DNA of 64,000 nt from Paraburkholderia ginsengisoli NBRC 100965. GTDB taxonomy: Bacteria > Pseudomonadota > Gammaproteobacteria > Burkholderiales > Burkholderiaceae. The position numbers and the translations under genes were made by a program. The notes beneath the pieces are model-generated. The model was not told the origin of the DNA. It searched no databases and saw only the letters and a list, made by a program, of their open reading frames with translations. The stretch spans positions 248,001-312,000 of the forward strand of contig NZ_BBJF01000009.1 in the NCBI RefSeq assembly GCF_000739735.1. The letters run 5' to 3'. Each line of letters begins with the position of its first letter. Positions within the stretch are counted from its first letter, which is position 1. Of this stretch, positions 8,649-17,252 are shown piece after piece.

Positions 8649-11055
8649 AGTGCGCTCAACCACCAGCGTCACCAGCATCGTCGTGCGCGTGCTGGTGTCG
8701 ACGGTCGCCGTGACGGCCGTGTTGCTGCTCGTGCTGCTGGCCGCGGCGAGCGCGAATACCGAATTCTTCGACCGCTATTACCAGTGGCTGTACGGCGCGA
8801 ACGTCGCGGTCGCGATGATCTTTCTGCTGGTGGTGGCGACCCTCATCATCATCATCATCGCGCGGCTGCGCAAGGGTAAGTTCGGCACGCGATTGCTGGC
8901 GAAGCTCGCGTTTTTTATGGCGCTGGTCGGTGTCGTGCCAGGTGGGATCATCTACGTGGTCTCATATCAGTTCGTGTCGCGCAGTATCGAATCGTGGTTC
9001 GACGTGAACGTCGAAACGGCGCTCACGGCCGGTCTGAATCTCGGGCGTGGCATGCTCGACGCGTCGCTGTCCGATCTGCAGACCAAGGGGCGCCTGATGT
9101 CCGAGCAGATCGCCAGCGCGGACGCCGCCGGCACCACGCTCACGCTGCTGCGTCTGCGCGATCAGTTCGGCGTGCAGGACGCGATCATCATCGAGCCCAC
9201 GCGCAGCATGTCGGGCGCGACACCCGAAATGCACGTGGTCGCGCAGGCCTCCGGCAATTACGCGATGCTCGTGCCGAACGACCTGCCCACGCCGCTGATG
9301 ATCGACCAGGCGCGCGGCCGCGGCTATGCGGCGATCGAAGGCGAAGTGGACGGCGATCCGCACGCGCATGGCAGCAAGGGCGCGCTGCGGCTGCGCGTCG
9401 TGCAGCGCATCCCCGACTCGAATGCTTCGCTGCTGCAGCCCGCCGAACGCTTCCTGCAACTCACGCAGCCGGTGTCGCCCTCGCTCGCGCGCAATGCGGA
9501 CGCGGTGCAGCGCGCGTATCGCGAGTACCAGGAAAAGGCGCTCGGCCGCACGGGCTTGCGCAAGATGTACATCGGCACGCTCACGCTCGCGCTGTTCCTC
9601 GCCACTTTCATCGCGATGATGCTGGCGCTCGCGCTTGGCAATCAACTCGCGCGGCCGCTGTTCCTGCTCGCGCAAGGCACGAAGGAAATCACCGAGGGCG
9701 ACTACACGCCGAAGCGCGAAATCAAATCGCGCGACGAACTGGGCTTCCTCACGCAGTCGTTCAATGCGATGACGCGGCAACTGTCCGAAGCGCGCGCGGC
9801 GGTCGAGAACAACCGCATCGCGCTTGAACACTCGAAGGCGTATCTGGAAAGCATCCTCGCGAATCTGACCGCGGGCGTGTTCGTGTTCGACCGGCAGTTC
9901 AGGCTCACCACCGCAAATCGCGGCGCCGAGCGCATTTTCCGGCAGCCGTTCCAGACCGTGCTCGGTTCGTCGCTCGATCAGATCGGCGCGCTGAGCGAGT
10001 TCGGCGGGATGGTGCGCAAGGCGTTTGCCGATCGCGAAGCGGCGAGTGGCGACGGTCACGACGATCGCGGTCACTGGCAGCAGCAGTTCTCGATTCAGGT
10101 GCAGGGCGAAACCGAACCGCTCACGCTGCTCGTGCGCGGCGCGCGCCTCGTGTCGGCAACCGACCGCGATGCCGAAGACATGCAGACCTCCGGCTACGTC
10201 GTCGTGTTCGACGATATCTCCGACGTGATCTCCGCGCAGCGTTCGATTGCATGGGGTGAAGTCGCGCGGCGGCTCGCGCATGAGATCAAGAATCCGCTCA
10301 CGCCGATCCAGCTTTCCGCCGAGCGTTTGCAGATGAAGCTCGCCGACAAGCTGTCGCCGTCGGACGCCGACGTGTTGAAGCGCGGCGCGACGACGATCGT
10401 GAACCAGGTCGCCGCGATGAAGCAGATGGTCGACAATTTCCGCGACTACGCACGCACGCCTCCCGCCGTGCTCGCGCATTTGCAATTGAACGATCTGGTC
10501 AGCGAGGTGCTCACGCTGTACGGTATCGAGGAAGGCAAGGGCGCGATCCGGGTGGAACTCGCCACATTGCCGGCGATTCGCGGCGACGCGACGCAATTGC
10601 GTCAGGTCATTCACAACCTGCTGCAGAACGCGCAGGATGCGGTAGCCGATGTCGAGCATCCGCGTGTGTTGCTCGAGACGAGGACAGTAGAATACGGAGA
10701 CCCCGACACGGAAGGCAAAGTACGTGTCGCGGTGCGTCTGACCGTGTCGGATAACGGACCGGGGTTCCCCGCGCGCATCCTCACACGCGCATTCGAACCT
10801 TATGTGACGACCAAGGCCAAAGGTACGGGTCTGGGTCTTGCAATGGTCAAGAAGATCGTCGACGAGCATGGCGCGCGCATCGACGTTCGCAACCGCATGA
10901 AAGCGGGCGACGTGATCGAAGGCGCGCAGATTTCGATCCTCTTCCTTCAACTGGCGGACGATGCCGCGGCACCTGGTACAGGGCCGCGGCCGGCGCACGG
11001 CAGCGGTGCGTCGCAGGGAAAGACAAAAGCAACAGTGCAGACAAGGGCAGCGTAA
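8638..11055 (+). CDS. NtrY-like membrane sensor histidine kinase
   Basis: An 805-residue kinase. Hydrophobic segments near 15-36, 52-80 and 88-115 and one near 315-335 place the sensor region in the membrane and periplasm. A HAMP linker follows (LARPLFLLAQGTKEITEGDY). Then come a PAS-like domain (about 395-530), the HisKA box RLAHEIKNPLTPIQ with phospho-acceptor H548, and an ATPase domain with an N box (HNLLQNAQDA), DNGPGF and GTGLGLAMVKKI. The architecture matches NtrY. The GTG start at 8638 lies inside DUF4390 and the TAA stop touches the regulator ATG, so all four genes from rsmB are probably co-translated. The signal sensed is unknown. Confidence 0.9.
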   Translation: MLNKVRSTTSVTSIVVRVLVSTVAVTAVLLLVLLAAASANTEFFDRYYQWLYGANVAVAMIFLLVVATLIIIIIARLRKGKFGTRLLAKLAFFMALVGVVPGGIIYVVSYQFVSRSIESWFDVNVETALTAGLNLGRGMLDASLSDLQTKGRLMSEQIASADAAGTTLTLLRLRDQFGVQDAIIIEPTRSMSGATPEMHVVAQASGNYAMLVPNDLPTPLMIDQARGRGYAAIEGEVDGDPHAHGSKGALRLRVVQRIPDSNASLLQPAERFLQLTQPVSPSLARNADAVQRAYREYQEKALGRTGLRKMYIGTLTLALFLATFIAMMLALALGNQLARPLFLLAQGTKEITEGDYTPKREIKSRDELGFLTQSFNAMTRQLSEARAAVENNRIALEHSKAYLESILANLTAGVFVFDRQFRLTTANRGAERIFRQPFQTVLGSSLDQIGALSEFGGMVRKAFADREAASGDGHDDRGHWQQQFSIQVQGETEPLTLLVRGARLVSATDRDAEDMQTSGYVVVFDDISDVISAQRSIAWGEVARRLAHEIKNPLTPIQLSAERLQMKLADKLSPSDADVLKRGATTIVNQVAAMKQMVDNFRDYARTPPAVLAHLQLNDLVSEVLTLYGIEEGKGAIRVELATLPAIRGDATQLRQVIHNLLQNAQDAVADVEHPRVLLETRTVEYGDPDTEGKVRVAVRLTVSDNGPGFPARILTRAFEPYVTTKAKGTGLGLAMVKKIVDEHGARIDVRNRMKAGDVIEGAQISILFLQLADDAAAPGTGPRPAHGSGASQGKTKATVQTRAA

Positions 11056-11745
11056 ATGGCAACCATCCTGGTGGTAGATGATGAAATGGGCATCCGGGAA
11101 TTGCTCTCGGAGATCCTGAGCGACGAGGGGCATGTCGTGGAGGCCGCTGAAAATGCGCAGGAAGCGCGCGAATTCCGTTTGCGTCAGGCGCCGGACCTCG
11201 TGCTGCTCGACATTTGGATGCCCGACACCGACGGCGTGACCTTGCTCAAGGAATGGGCCGCGCAAGGGCAATTGACGATGCCGGTCATCATGATGTCGGG
11301 CCATGCAACCATCGACACGGCGGTCGAGGCGACCAAGATCGGCGCGCTCAATTTTCTCGAGAAGCCGATTGCATTGCAGAAGCTGCTGAAGGCCGTCGAG
11401 CAGGGTCTCGCGCGCGGCAATTCGGCGAGTGCGCCCGGCGGCGCGGCGGCGAAGCCGGTGTTGCCGGTGAGCGCGTCGGCGGTGGCGTCGGCGGCCGCGT
11501 TACCGATGCTGTCCACCGACGGCATGGGCAGCGGCGCGCTGGCTGCGCAAACGGCATCGATCTCGTTCGACATTCCGCTACGCGATGCGCGCGACGCGTT
11601 CGAGCGCGCGTACTTCGAATATCACCTCGCGCGTGAGAACGGCAGCATGACGCGCGTCGCGGAGAAGACCGGCCTTGAACGCACGCACCTGTATCGCAAG
11701 CTCAAGCAGCTCGGCGTCGATCTCGGCAAGAACAAAGGGGAGTGA
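11056..11745 (+). CDS. Response regulator, receiver plus Fis-type HTH, no AAA+ domain
   Basis: A 229-residue partner of the upstream kinase. The receiver (1-120) has the acidic pocket VDDE, phospho-acceptor D52 in LLDIWMPD, S81 in MMSG and K103 in EKP. An Ala/Gly-rich linker (about 123-175) replaces the sigma54 ATPase of NtrX. The C-terminus (about 180-229) is a Fis-like helix-turn-helix (MTRVAEKTGLERTHLYRKLKQLG). The receiver resembles NtrX, but without the GAFTGA-bearing AAA+ module it cannot activate sigma54 polymerase in the usual way; it probably acts like RegA/ActR on sigma70 promoters. It begins one base after the kinase stop. Confidence 0.88.
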   Translation: MATILVVDDEMGIRELLSEILSDEGHVVEAAENAQEAREFRLRQAPDLVLLDIWMPDTDGVTLLKEWAAQGQLTMPVIMMSGHATIDTAVEATKIGALNFLEKPIALQKLLKAVEQGLARGNSASAPGGAAAKPVLPVSASAVASAAALPMLSTDGMGSGALAAQTASISFDIPLRDARDAFERAYFEYHLARENGSMTRVAEKTGLERTHLYRKLKQLGVDLGKNKGE

Positions 11746-11840
11746 CGACGTGTGTGAGCGCGTTGCTCCCGCCTCGACAGATTTTTTCACGAAGGGGCTT
11801 GTCAGACTGAAGACCCCTTGATATCATTTCGTTCTTCGTT

Positions 11841-11916
11841 GGCCCGGTAGCTCAGTTGGTAGAGCAGCGGATTGAAAATCCGCGTGTCGATGGTTCGATT
11901 CCGTCCCAGGCCACCA
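11841..11916 (+). tRNA. tRNA-Phe (anticodon GAA)
   Basis: A complete 76-base cloverleaf with encoded CCA. The anticodon stem GCGGA/TCCGC encloses the loop TTGAAAA, giving anticodon GAA. The D arm GCTC/GAGC and T arm GATGG/CCGTC with TTCGATT are standard. The acceptor stem GGCCCGG/CCAGGCC has one C.A mismatch at pair 5-68 (C at 11845, A at 11908). A terminator follows within seven bases. Confidence 0.97.
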
Positions 11917-11922
11917 GGATTC

Positions 11923-11960
11923 AGCCCCAGGAAATCGCAAGATTCCTGGGGCTTTTCCTT
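11923..11960 (+). terminator. Rho-independent terminator after tRNA-Phe
   Basis: AGCCCCAGGAA (11923-11933) pairs perfectly with TTCCTGGGGCT (11943-11953) around a nine-base loop and runs into TTTCCTTTT. Confidence 0.88.
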
Positions 11961-12296
11961 TTCTGACGGGCATTCGTGGCTTCGGCTTGCTCGCACGATG
12001 CGCGAGGGCGCGCTCGGCGGCATTCGGCGTCGCGTGATAAAATCGCGCCGGTTCAAGGACTTGCGCGCAAGTGTGTCATCCGATTCGCGCCTGGATGCCA
12101 CGCGGCACCGGCCGCCATCCGCACCGAACCCTTCGCCCGACGATTAACGGTATAAGCGCCCAGCGACTCTGCCCGCAGAAGGCGCGGCCTATACTGCTTT
12201 GGGCCGGCAGCAGTGCCGGCACGCGTCGCACCGCGTTGCTCGCATGGCGCACCTCGCGCAGCGCGACGCGGCACTCATCATTCACGGAGTTTCACG
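11961..12296. other. tRNA-Phe to queC intergenic region
   Basis: About 336 bases with no convincing gene. It must contain the queC promoter. I looked for a preQ1-type aptamer because queC-queE-queD synthesise preQ1 precursors and found no match to the preQ1-I pattern. Confidence 0.4.
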
Positions 12297-13031
12297 GTGA
12301 TCCGCAAAGACGCCAAGCGTAGCGCTCTCGTGCTGTTTTCCGGCGGCCAGGATTCCGCCACGTGCCTCGCCTGGGCGCTCGATCGTTATGAAACGGTCGA
12401 AACGCTCGGCTTCGATTACGGTCAGCGACACCGCGTCGAACTCGAATGCCGCGAAGGATTCCGTCAGGCTGTCACGCGGTCGTTTCCTGCGTGGGCGGAG
12501 CGTCTCGGCGACGACCACATGATCGACCTGTCGGTGCTCGGCTCGATCAGCGATACCGCGATGACGCGCGAGATTGAGATCGAAGCCACGGCCAACGGTT
12601 TGCCGAACACGTTCGTGCCGGGCCGCAATCTGATGTTCATGACCATCGCGGCGGCGATTGCTTATCGGCGCGGTTTGCAGGTGCTCGTCGGCGGAATGTG
12701 CGAGACGGACTTCTCGGGCTATCCCGATTGCCGCGACGACACGATGAAGGCGTTGCAGGTCGCGCTAAATCTCGGCATGGACACGCGCTTCCTGCTCGAA
12801 ACGCCGCTAATGTGGCTCGACAAGGCCGACACGTGGCGTCTCGCGCACGAGCTGGGCGGCGACGCGCTGGTCGAACTGGTGCGCGTCGAAACGCACACCT
12901 GCTACGTCGGCGAACGTGCGGAGTTGCATGCGTGGGGTTTCGGCTGCGGCGAATGCCCGGCGTGCCGCTTGCGCAAGCGCGGCTACGAAGCATACCTGGC
13001 CGGCGAAAAAGTCACCGAGCCGCCGCTCTGA
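12297..13031 (+). CDS. queC: 7-cyano-7-deazaguanine synthase
   Basis: ATP-dependent conversion of 7-carboxy-7-deazaguanine to preQ0 for queuosine. The 244 residues begin with the PP-loop motif FSGGQDSAT at 14-22. The C-terminus has the zinc-binding cluster [18 protein letters not shown]. The start is GTG 12297, supported by CGGAG eight bases upstream and by the PP-loop position; an open frame upstream lacks conserved sequence. queE and queD follow, so the unit makes preQ0 from GTP-derived dihydroneopterin triphosphate. The gene for the final reduction to preQ1 (queF) is not in the window. Confidence 0.96.
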   Translation: MIRKDAKRSALVLFSGGQDSATCLAWALDRYETVETLGFDYGQRHRVELECREGFRQAVTRSFPAWAERLGDDHMIDLSVLGSISDTAMTREIEIEATANGLPNTFVPGRNLMFMTIAAAIAYRRGLQVLVGGMCETDFSGYPDCRDDTMKALQVALNLGMDTRFLLETPLMWLDKADTWRLAHELGGDALVELVRVETHTCYVGERAELHAWGFGCGECPACRLRKRGYEAYLAGEKVTEPPL

Positions 13032-13125
13032 CATCCGGCGCACGGCGCAACAACGCACGGCGAATCGCACGGAAAAGCAGCGCCATGCAGGCCATCATTT
13101 TCAGGAACACAAGGCAGAAAGCAGC

Positions 13126-13758
13126 ATGACTTACGCGGTCAAGGAAATCTTCTACACGTTGCAGGGCGAAGGCGCGAATGCCGGGCGTCCGGCCGTGTTC
13201 TGCCGGTTCGCCGGCTGCAATCTGTGGTCGGGCCGCGAAGAAGATCGTGCGGAGGCCGTGTGCCGCTTCTGCGATACCGATTTCGTCGGCACCGATGGCG
13301 AGAACGGCGGCAAGTACCGCAGCGCCGAAGAACTGGTGCAGATGATCGCGTCGCAATGGCCGCAAGGCGAGGGCGAGCGCTTCGTGGTCTGCACGGGCGG
13401 CGAGCCGATGCTGCAGATCGATCAGCCGCTGGTCGATGCGCTGCACGCCGCGGGCTTTGAAATCGCGATCGAGACCAACGGCTCGCTGCCGGTGCTCGAC
13501 ACGATCGACTGGATCTGCGTGAGCCCGAAGGCCGACGCGCCACTCGTCGTGACCAAAGGCAACGAACTGAAGGTCGTGTTTCCGCAGGACAACCAGCGGC
13601 TGTCCGACTATGCGAAGCTCGACTTCGAGTATTTCCTCGTCCAGCCGATGGACGGCCCGTCGCGCGACATCAACACGAAGCTCGCGATCGACTGGTGCAA
13701 ACGCCATCCGCAATGGCGCCTGTCGATGCAGACCCACAAGTACCTGAACATTCCCTGA
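13126..13758 (+). CDS. queE: 7-carboxy-7-deazaguanine synthase, radical SAM
   Basis: Makes 7-carboxy-7-deazaguanine from 6-carboxy-tetrahydropterin. The 210 residues carry the QueE form of the iron-sulfur cluster motif, C-X14-C-X2-C (C31, C46, C49), not the usual CX3CX2C. Other marks are GEGANAGRPAVFCRF at the N-terminus, TGGEPMLQ for SAM binding and the C-terminal MQTHKYLNIP. It starts at ATG 13126, 94 bases after queC, and is followed six bases after its stop by queD. Confidence 0.95.
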   Translation: MTYAVKEIFYTLQGEGANAGRPAVFCRFAGCNLWSGREEDRAEAVCRFCDTDFVGTDGENGGKYRSAEELVQMIASQWPQGEGERFVVCTGGEPMLQIDQPLVDALHAAGFEIAIETNGSLPVLDTIDWICVSPKADAPLVVTKGNELKVVFPQDNQRLSDYAKLDFEYFLVQPMDGPSRDINTKLAIDWCKRHPQWRLSMQTHKYLNIP

Positions 13759-13764
13759 TTTGCC

Positions 13765-14211
13765 GTGCTGACGATTACACGAAAACTCGAATTCGACGCG
13801 GGTCACCGCATCCCCGATCACCGCAGCCAGTGCCGCAATCTGCACGGCCATCGCTATGTGCTCGAAATCACGCTGCAAGGCGATCTGGTCGACACCGAGG
13901 GCGCGCCCGATCGCGGCATGGTGATGGACTTCGCCGACGTGAAGTCGCTCGCGAATGAGCATCTGGTCGACAAGTGGGATCACGCATTCCTCGTCTACGA
14001 AGGCGACACGCAGGTGCGCGGCTTTCTGGAAAGCATGACGGGCCACAAGACGGTGGTGCTCGACCGCATCCCGACGGTAGAAAATCTCGCCGCCGTCGCG
14101 TTCGATATTCTCGCGAACGTGTACGACGCGCACTACGGCGTGAATCTGCGTCTGCACAAAGTGCGTCTGTACGAGACGCCGAATTGCTGGGCCGACGTGG
14201 TCCGCGATTAA
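13765..14211 (+). CDS. queD: 6-carboxy-5,6,7,8-tetrahydropterin synthase
   Basis: First dedicated step of queuosine synthesis, acting on dihydroneopterin triphosphate. The 148 residues have the zinc histidines H14 (DAGHR), H27 and H29 (LHGHR), the catalytic cysteine C23 and the C-terminal ETPNCWADV with its conserved glutamate. It begins at GTG 13765, only six bases after the queE stop. The family is secure. Confidence 0.95.
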   Translation: MLTITRKLEFDAGHRIPDHRSQCRNLHGHRYVLEITLQGDLVDTEGAPDRGMVMDFADVKSLANEHLVDKWDHAFLVYEGDTQVRGFLESMTGHKTVVLDRIPTVENLAAVAFDILANVYDAHYGVNLRLHKVRLYETPNCWADVVRD

Positions 14212-14466
14212 ACCGCGGGTTCTGCCGCGCGCCGCATAGAAAGCCCGCTTCGGCGACGGCCCCACCGCCGCGTTATTGACACGGTATGATCGCTCCGATA
14301 ACCACACGGAGCGAGACATGCCGGTCACCGCATTGCGTCGCAGCAGCTTTCCAGGCCGACACGGCCTGCGCCTTGGTCCTTACCTGATTCCTTGCTCGGC
14401 CCACGAGGCCAGCCCGTTTTCCCGCACTGCAGGCGAGGTGTTCGGTCATCGCCAGGGAGTGCGGCG

Positions 14467-15249
14467 ATGAGCACCTTCACCAATCCCCTCAAGCAACGCC
14501 TGCGCGAAGCCGATCCGCTGTTCGGCCTATGGCTGTCGCTCGGCAGCGATGCCGCCGCCGAAGCGCTCGCGCACGCCGGTTTCGACTGGCTGCTGATCGA
14601 CATGGAGCACGCGCCGAACGATAGCGTCGACGTCGCTTCGCAACTGCGCGCGATCGCCGCCGCGCATCTGCCGAGCGAGCCGGTGGTGCGCGTGCCCGCC
14701 AGCGAAGGTTGGCTCGTCAAGCGTGTGCTGGATGCCGGCGCGCGCACGTTGATGTTCCCGAACATCGAGTCCGCCGAGGACGCCGCCCACGCTGTGCGCC
14801 TTACGCAATATCCGACCGCCGAGGCGCTCGACGGTCAGCGCGGGGTCGCCGGCGTAGTGCGCGCGTCGGGCTACGGCATGCGGCGCGATTATGTGCAGAC
14901 GGCTAACGCGCAGATCGCGACCATCGTGCAGATCGAGTCGGCGCGCGGCTTGCAGGAGGTCGAGAAGATCGCGGCGACGCCGGGCGTCGATTGCCTGTTT
15001 GTCGGACCGGCCGATCTGGCCGCGAGTCTCGGTCATCTCGGCGACTCGAAGCACGCGGACGTGCAAGCCGCGATGGCGCGCATCGTCAGCGCCGCCGACA
15101 AGGTCGGCATCGCAACTGGCATCTTCGCCATGGACGTCGCGAGCGCAAGGCAGCATCGCGACGCCGGTTTTCGTTTCATCGCGCTGGCCGCCGACGTCAT
15201 GTGGATGTTGCGCGCGACCCGTCAGGCGTTGCAGGAGGTGAGGTCATGA
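14467..15249 (+). CDS. HpcH/HpaI-family class II aldolase
   Basis: A 260-residue divalent-metal aldolase that cleaves or forms 2-keto-3-deoxy acids with pyruvate as one partner. The expected residues are visible: catalytic-base region DMEHAP (H48), R75 in VVRVP, metal ligands E157 (VQIESARG) and D183 (VGPADLAASLG). The ATG at 14467 is chosen because the domain starts there and GGAG lies upstream. The substrate cannot be assigned between heptenedioate, dehydro-deoxyglucarate and related acids. Its TGA overlaps the ATG of the next gene. Confidence 0.88.
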   Translation: MSTFTNPLKQRLREADPLFGLWLSLGSDAAAEALAHAGFDWLLIDMEHAPNDSVDVASQLRAIAAAHLPSEPVVRVPASEGWLVKRVLDAGARTLMFPNIESAEDAAHAVRLTQYPTAEALDGQRGVAGVVRASGYGMRRDYVQTANAQIATIVQIESARGLQEVEKIAATPGVDCLFVGPADLAASLGHLGDSKHADVQAAMARIVSAADKVGIATGIFAMDVASARQHRDAGFRFIALAADVMWMLRATRQALQEVRS

Positions 15250-15959
15250 AGGGCTGGGTGCAGGGTGTCGTCGTGCGGGCGGCGCTCACGGCGGCGGTGC
15301 TGGCGAGCATGGTGGCGAATGGCGCGGCCCATGCGCAGGACCGCGTCGCGAAGCCGAACGATCCGGAGACGCAAACCGCAGTGGCCGACTACAACGCCGG
15401 CAACCTCGGCGCGGCACTAGCCGAATTCCGTAAGGCCGCCGAGCGCGGCAGCCGGCTCGCCGAATTCAATTACGCGATGATGCTGCTCAACGGCGAAGGC
15501 ACAGCGGTCAATGTCGACGAAGGCAAGAAGTGGCTGCGCAAGGCCGCCGACGCCAACATGTCGCACGCGCAATACGTGTACGGCAAGATGTATGACGATG
15601 GCGAGTTCGTCGGGCGTGATCCGGTCGAGGCGCACCGCTGGTTCCTGAAGGCAGCGGAGCAGGGCCACGTGCAGGCGGAACTCGCGCTGGCCAACCAGTT
15701 CCTCGACGGACGCGGCACCGAGCGCGACAACAAGCAGGCGTTCGTCTGGTACAAGAAGGCGGCGCAGGGCGGCGATATGACCGCGCAATACGTGACCGGT
15801 TCGTTCTATGAGCGCGGCGGCGACGGCGTCGACAAGAATCTGAACGTCGCGCGCGCCTACTATGCGGCTGCGGCGGCGCAAGGCGATCCGGCGGCGCGTC
15901 TGAAGTATCAGCAACTCAGCGCGCAGTTGCGGGATCAGAAGGAAGTGAAGCCGCAGTAA
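15246..15959 (+). CDS. Exported Sel1-like repeat protein
   Basis: A 237-residue secreted protein. A signal peptide ends near AHA|Q at about residue 30. The mature part is a run of about four or five Sel1/TPR-like alpha-helical repeats (A..G...AEF.YA.ML..GEG, then HAQYVYGKMY, VQAELALANQFLDGRG and TAQYVTGSFYERGG). Such repeats usually mediate protein-protein contacts in the periplasm. It starts at ATG 15246, overlapping the aldolase stop (ATGA), so the two are translationally coupled although no shared pathway is obvious. A strong terminator follows. Confidence 0.85.
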   Translation: MKGWVQGVVVRAALTAAVLASMVANGAAHAQDRVAKPNDPETQTAVADYNAGNLGAALAEFRKAAERGSRLAEFNYAMMLLNGEGTAVNVDEGKKWLRKAADANMSHAQYVYGKMYDDGEFVGRDPVEAHRWFLKAAEQGHVQAELALANQFLDGRGTERDNKQAFVWYKKAAQGGDMTAQYVTGSFYERGGDGVDKNLNVARAYYAAAAAQGDPAARLKYQQLSAQLRDQKEVKPQ

Positions 15960-15964
15960 ATGAA

Positions 15965-15999
15965 AAAGGGGCGCTCCCGTGAACGGTGCGCCCCTTTCT
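15965..15999. terminator. Rho-independent terminator, probably bidirectional
   Basis: AAAGGGGCGC (15965-15974) and GCGCCCCTTT (15988-15997) form a perfect 10-base stem with T and A flanks. It closes the Sel1 gene and could also serve the opposing rodA operon ending at 16094. Confidence 0.85.
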
Positions 16000-16093
16000 G
16001 CATTTTGCTTCTTCGTTTGCCTGCCTACTCGAGTCTGTTCACTCAAGCCCGGCTTCGATTTCGGCGATTGCCGCGCGCCGATCGTACGCCGCG

Positions 16094-17242
16094 CTAGCTC
16101 TGCATCAACCGCTTCTGCCGCGCGACGCTCATGATGAGGCCGATCGCAACCCCCAGCGTCGTCAGCGCAGTGCCGCCGTAGCTCATGAACGGCAACGGCA
16201 CGCCGACCACCGGCAAGATCCCGCTCACCATGCCGATATTGACGAACGCGTAAGTGAAGAACGCCATCGTCAGCGATCCGGCCAGCAGCCGCCCGAACAG
16301 CGTCGCGCCGTTCGCCGCGATGTACAGCCCGCGTGCGATCAGCAGCATGTAGAGCGTAAGCAGCACGATCCCGCCGGCGAGGCCGAACTCCTCGGAGAAC
16401 ACCGCGAAGATGAAGTCGGTGTGCTTCTCGGGGATGAACTCCAGATGCGCCTGCGTGCCCTTCAACCAACCCTTCCCGAGCGGGCCGCCAGAGCCGATCG
16501 CGATGACCGCCTGAATCGTGTGGAAGCCCTTGCCGAGCGGATCGGACGTCGGATCGAGCAGCGTGCAGATGCGGTGCTTCTGATAGTCGTGCATCAGCGG
16601 CCATTGCACTTCGGGCTGACAGATCTTGTCCTGAAACGCCGCAATCGAGCCGACCGCGATCACACCCGCAATCAGCACCGGCACGATCAGCTTGAAACTC
16701 AGGCCCGCGAAGTAGATCACGAAGAGGCCGGCCGCGAACACCAGCACGGCTGTCCCCAGGTCGGGCTGCTTGGCGATCAGGCCGACCGGCACCGCGAGGA
16801 TCAGCAGGCCGACCAGATAGTCGTACCAGCGCATTACGCCTTCGCGTCGCTGGTAGTACCAGGCGAGCATCAGCGGGGTGGCGATTTTCAGAATCTCCGA
16901 CGGCTGGATCACCACGCCGACGTTGATCCAACGCTTCGCGCCCTTGCGTGTGAGGCCGAACAGCGCCACCGCGATCAGTAGCGCGATTCCGAATGTGTAG
17001 AGCGGAACCGCGAAGCGCATCAGCGTGGTGGGCGGCACATTGGCGAGTCCCCACATCAGCACGAACGTCAGCAGGATGTTCCGCAACTGATCTTCCACAC
17101 GACCGGGGACGTCCAGACTCGCGCTGTACAGCGTGACGATGCCGACGCACAGCAGCAGAAACACGATCAGTGCGAGCGGGCGGTCGAAGCCCGCGAACAT
17201 CCGCTTGATGCGGTCGAGCCAGGCGCGCTTGTCGATTTGCAT
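16094..17242 (-). CDS. rodA: Rod-shape-determining SEDS glycosyltransferase RodA
   Basis: A peptidoglycan polymerase of the elongasome, partner of PBP2. The 382 residues have about ten hydrophobic segments. Near the C-terminus is the SEDS segment VVGVPLPFMSYGGTAL, and the long periplasmic loop contains the family's GSGGPLGKGWLKGTQ and FIPEKHTDFIFAV motifs. Start MQIDKRAWLDR at 17242 is 10 bases after the mrdA stop. It is the last gene of the mreB-mreC-mreD-mrdA-rodA run. Confidence 0.97.
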   Translation of the reverse strand: MQIDKRAWLDRIKRMFAGFDRPLALIVFLLLCVGIVTLYSASLDVPGRVEDQLRNILLTFVLMWGLANVPPTTLMRFAVPLYTFGIALLIAVALFGLTRKGAKRWINVGVVIQPSEILKIATPLMLAWYYQRREGVMRWYDYLVGLLILAVPVGLIAKQPDLGTAVLVFAAGLFVIYFAGLSFKLIVPVLIAGVIAVGSIAAFQDKICQPEVQWPLMHDYQKHRICTLLDPTSDPLGKGFHTIQAVIAIGSGGPLGKGWLKGTQAHLEFIPEKHTDFIFAVFSEEFGLAGGIVLLTLYMLLIARGLYIAANGATLFGRLLAGSLTMAFFTYAFVNIGMVSGILPVVGVPLPFMSYGGTALTTLGVAIGLIMSVARQKRLMQS

Positions 17243-17252
17243 GCCTTTCTCC

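Noticed and set aside
8962-11304. A 780-codon open frame antisense to the NtrY-like kinase
   Set aside because: It mirrors a GC-rich real gene on the other strand, is Arg/His-rich and shows no recognisable domains.
11961-12296. preQ1 riboswitch before queC
   Set aside because: No match to the short preQ1-I aptamer pattern or its A-rich tail could be seen.
14318-14470. A 50-codon frame with a fair ribosome site overlapping the aldolase start
   Set aside because: No protein-like pattern and no known family; it could be a leader peptide but evidence is too thin.
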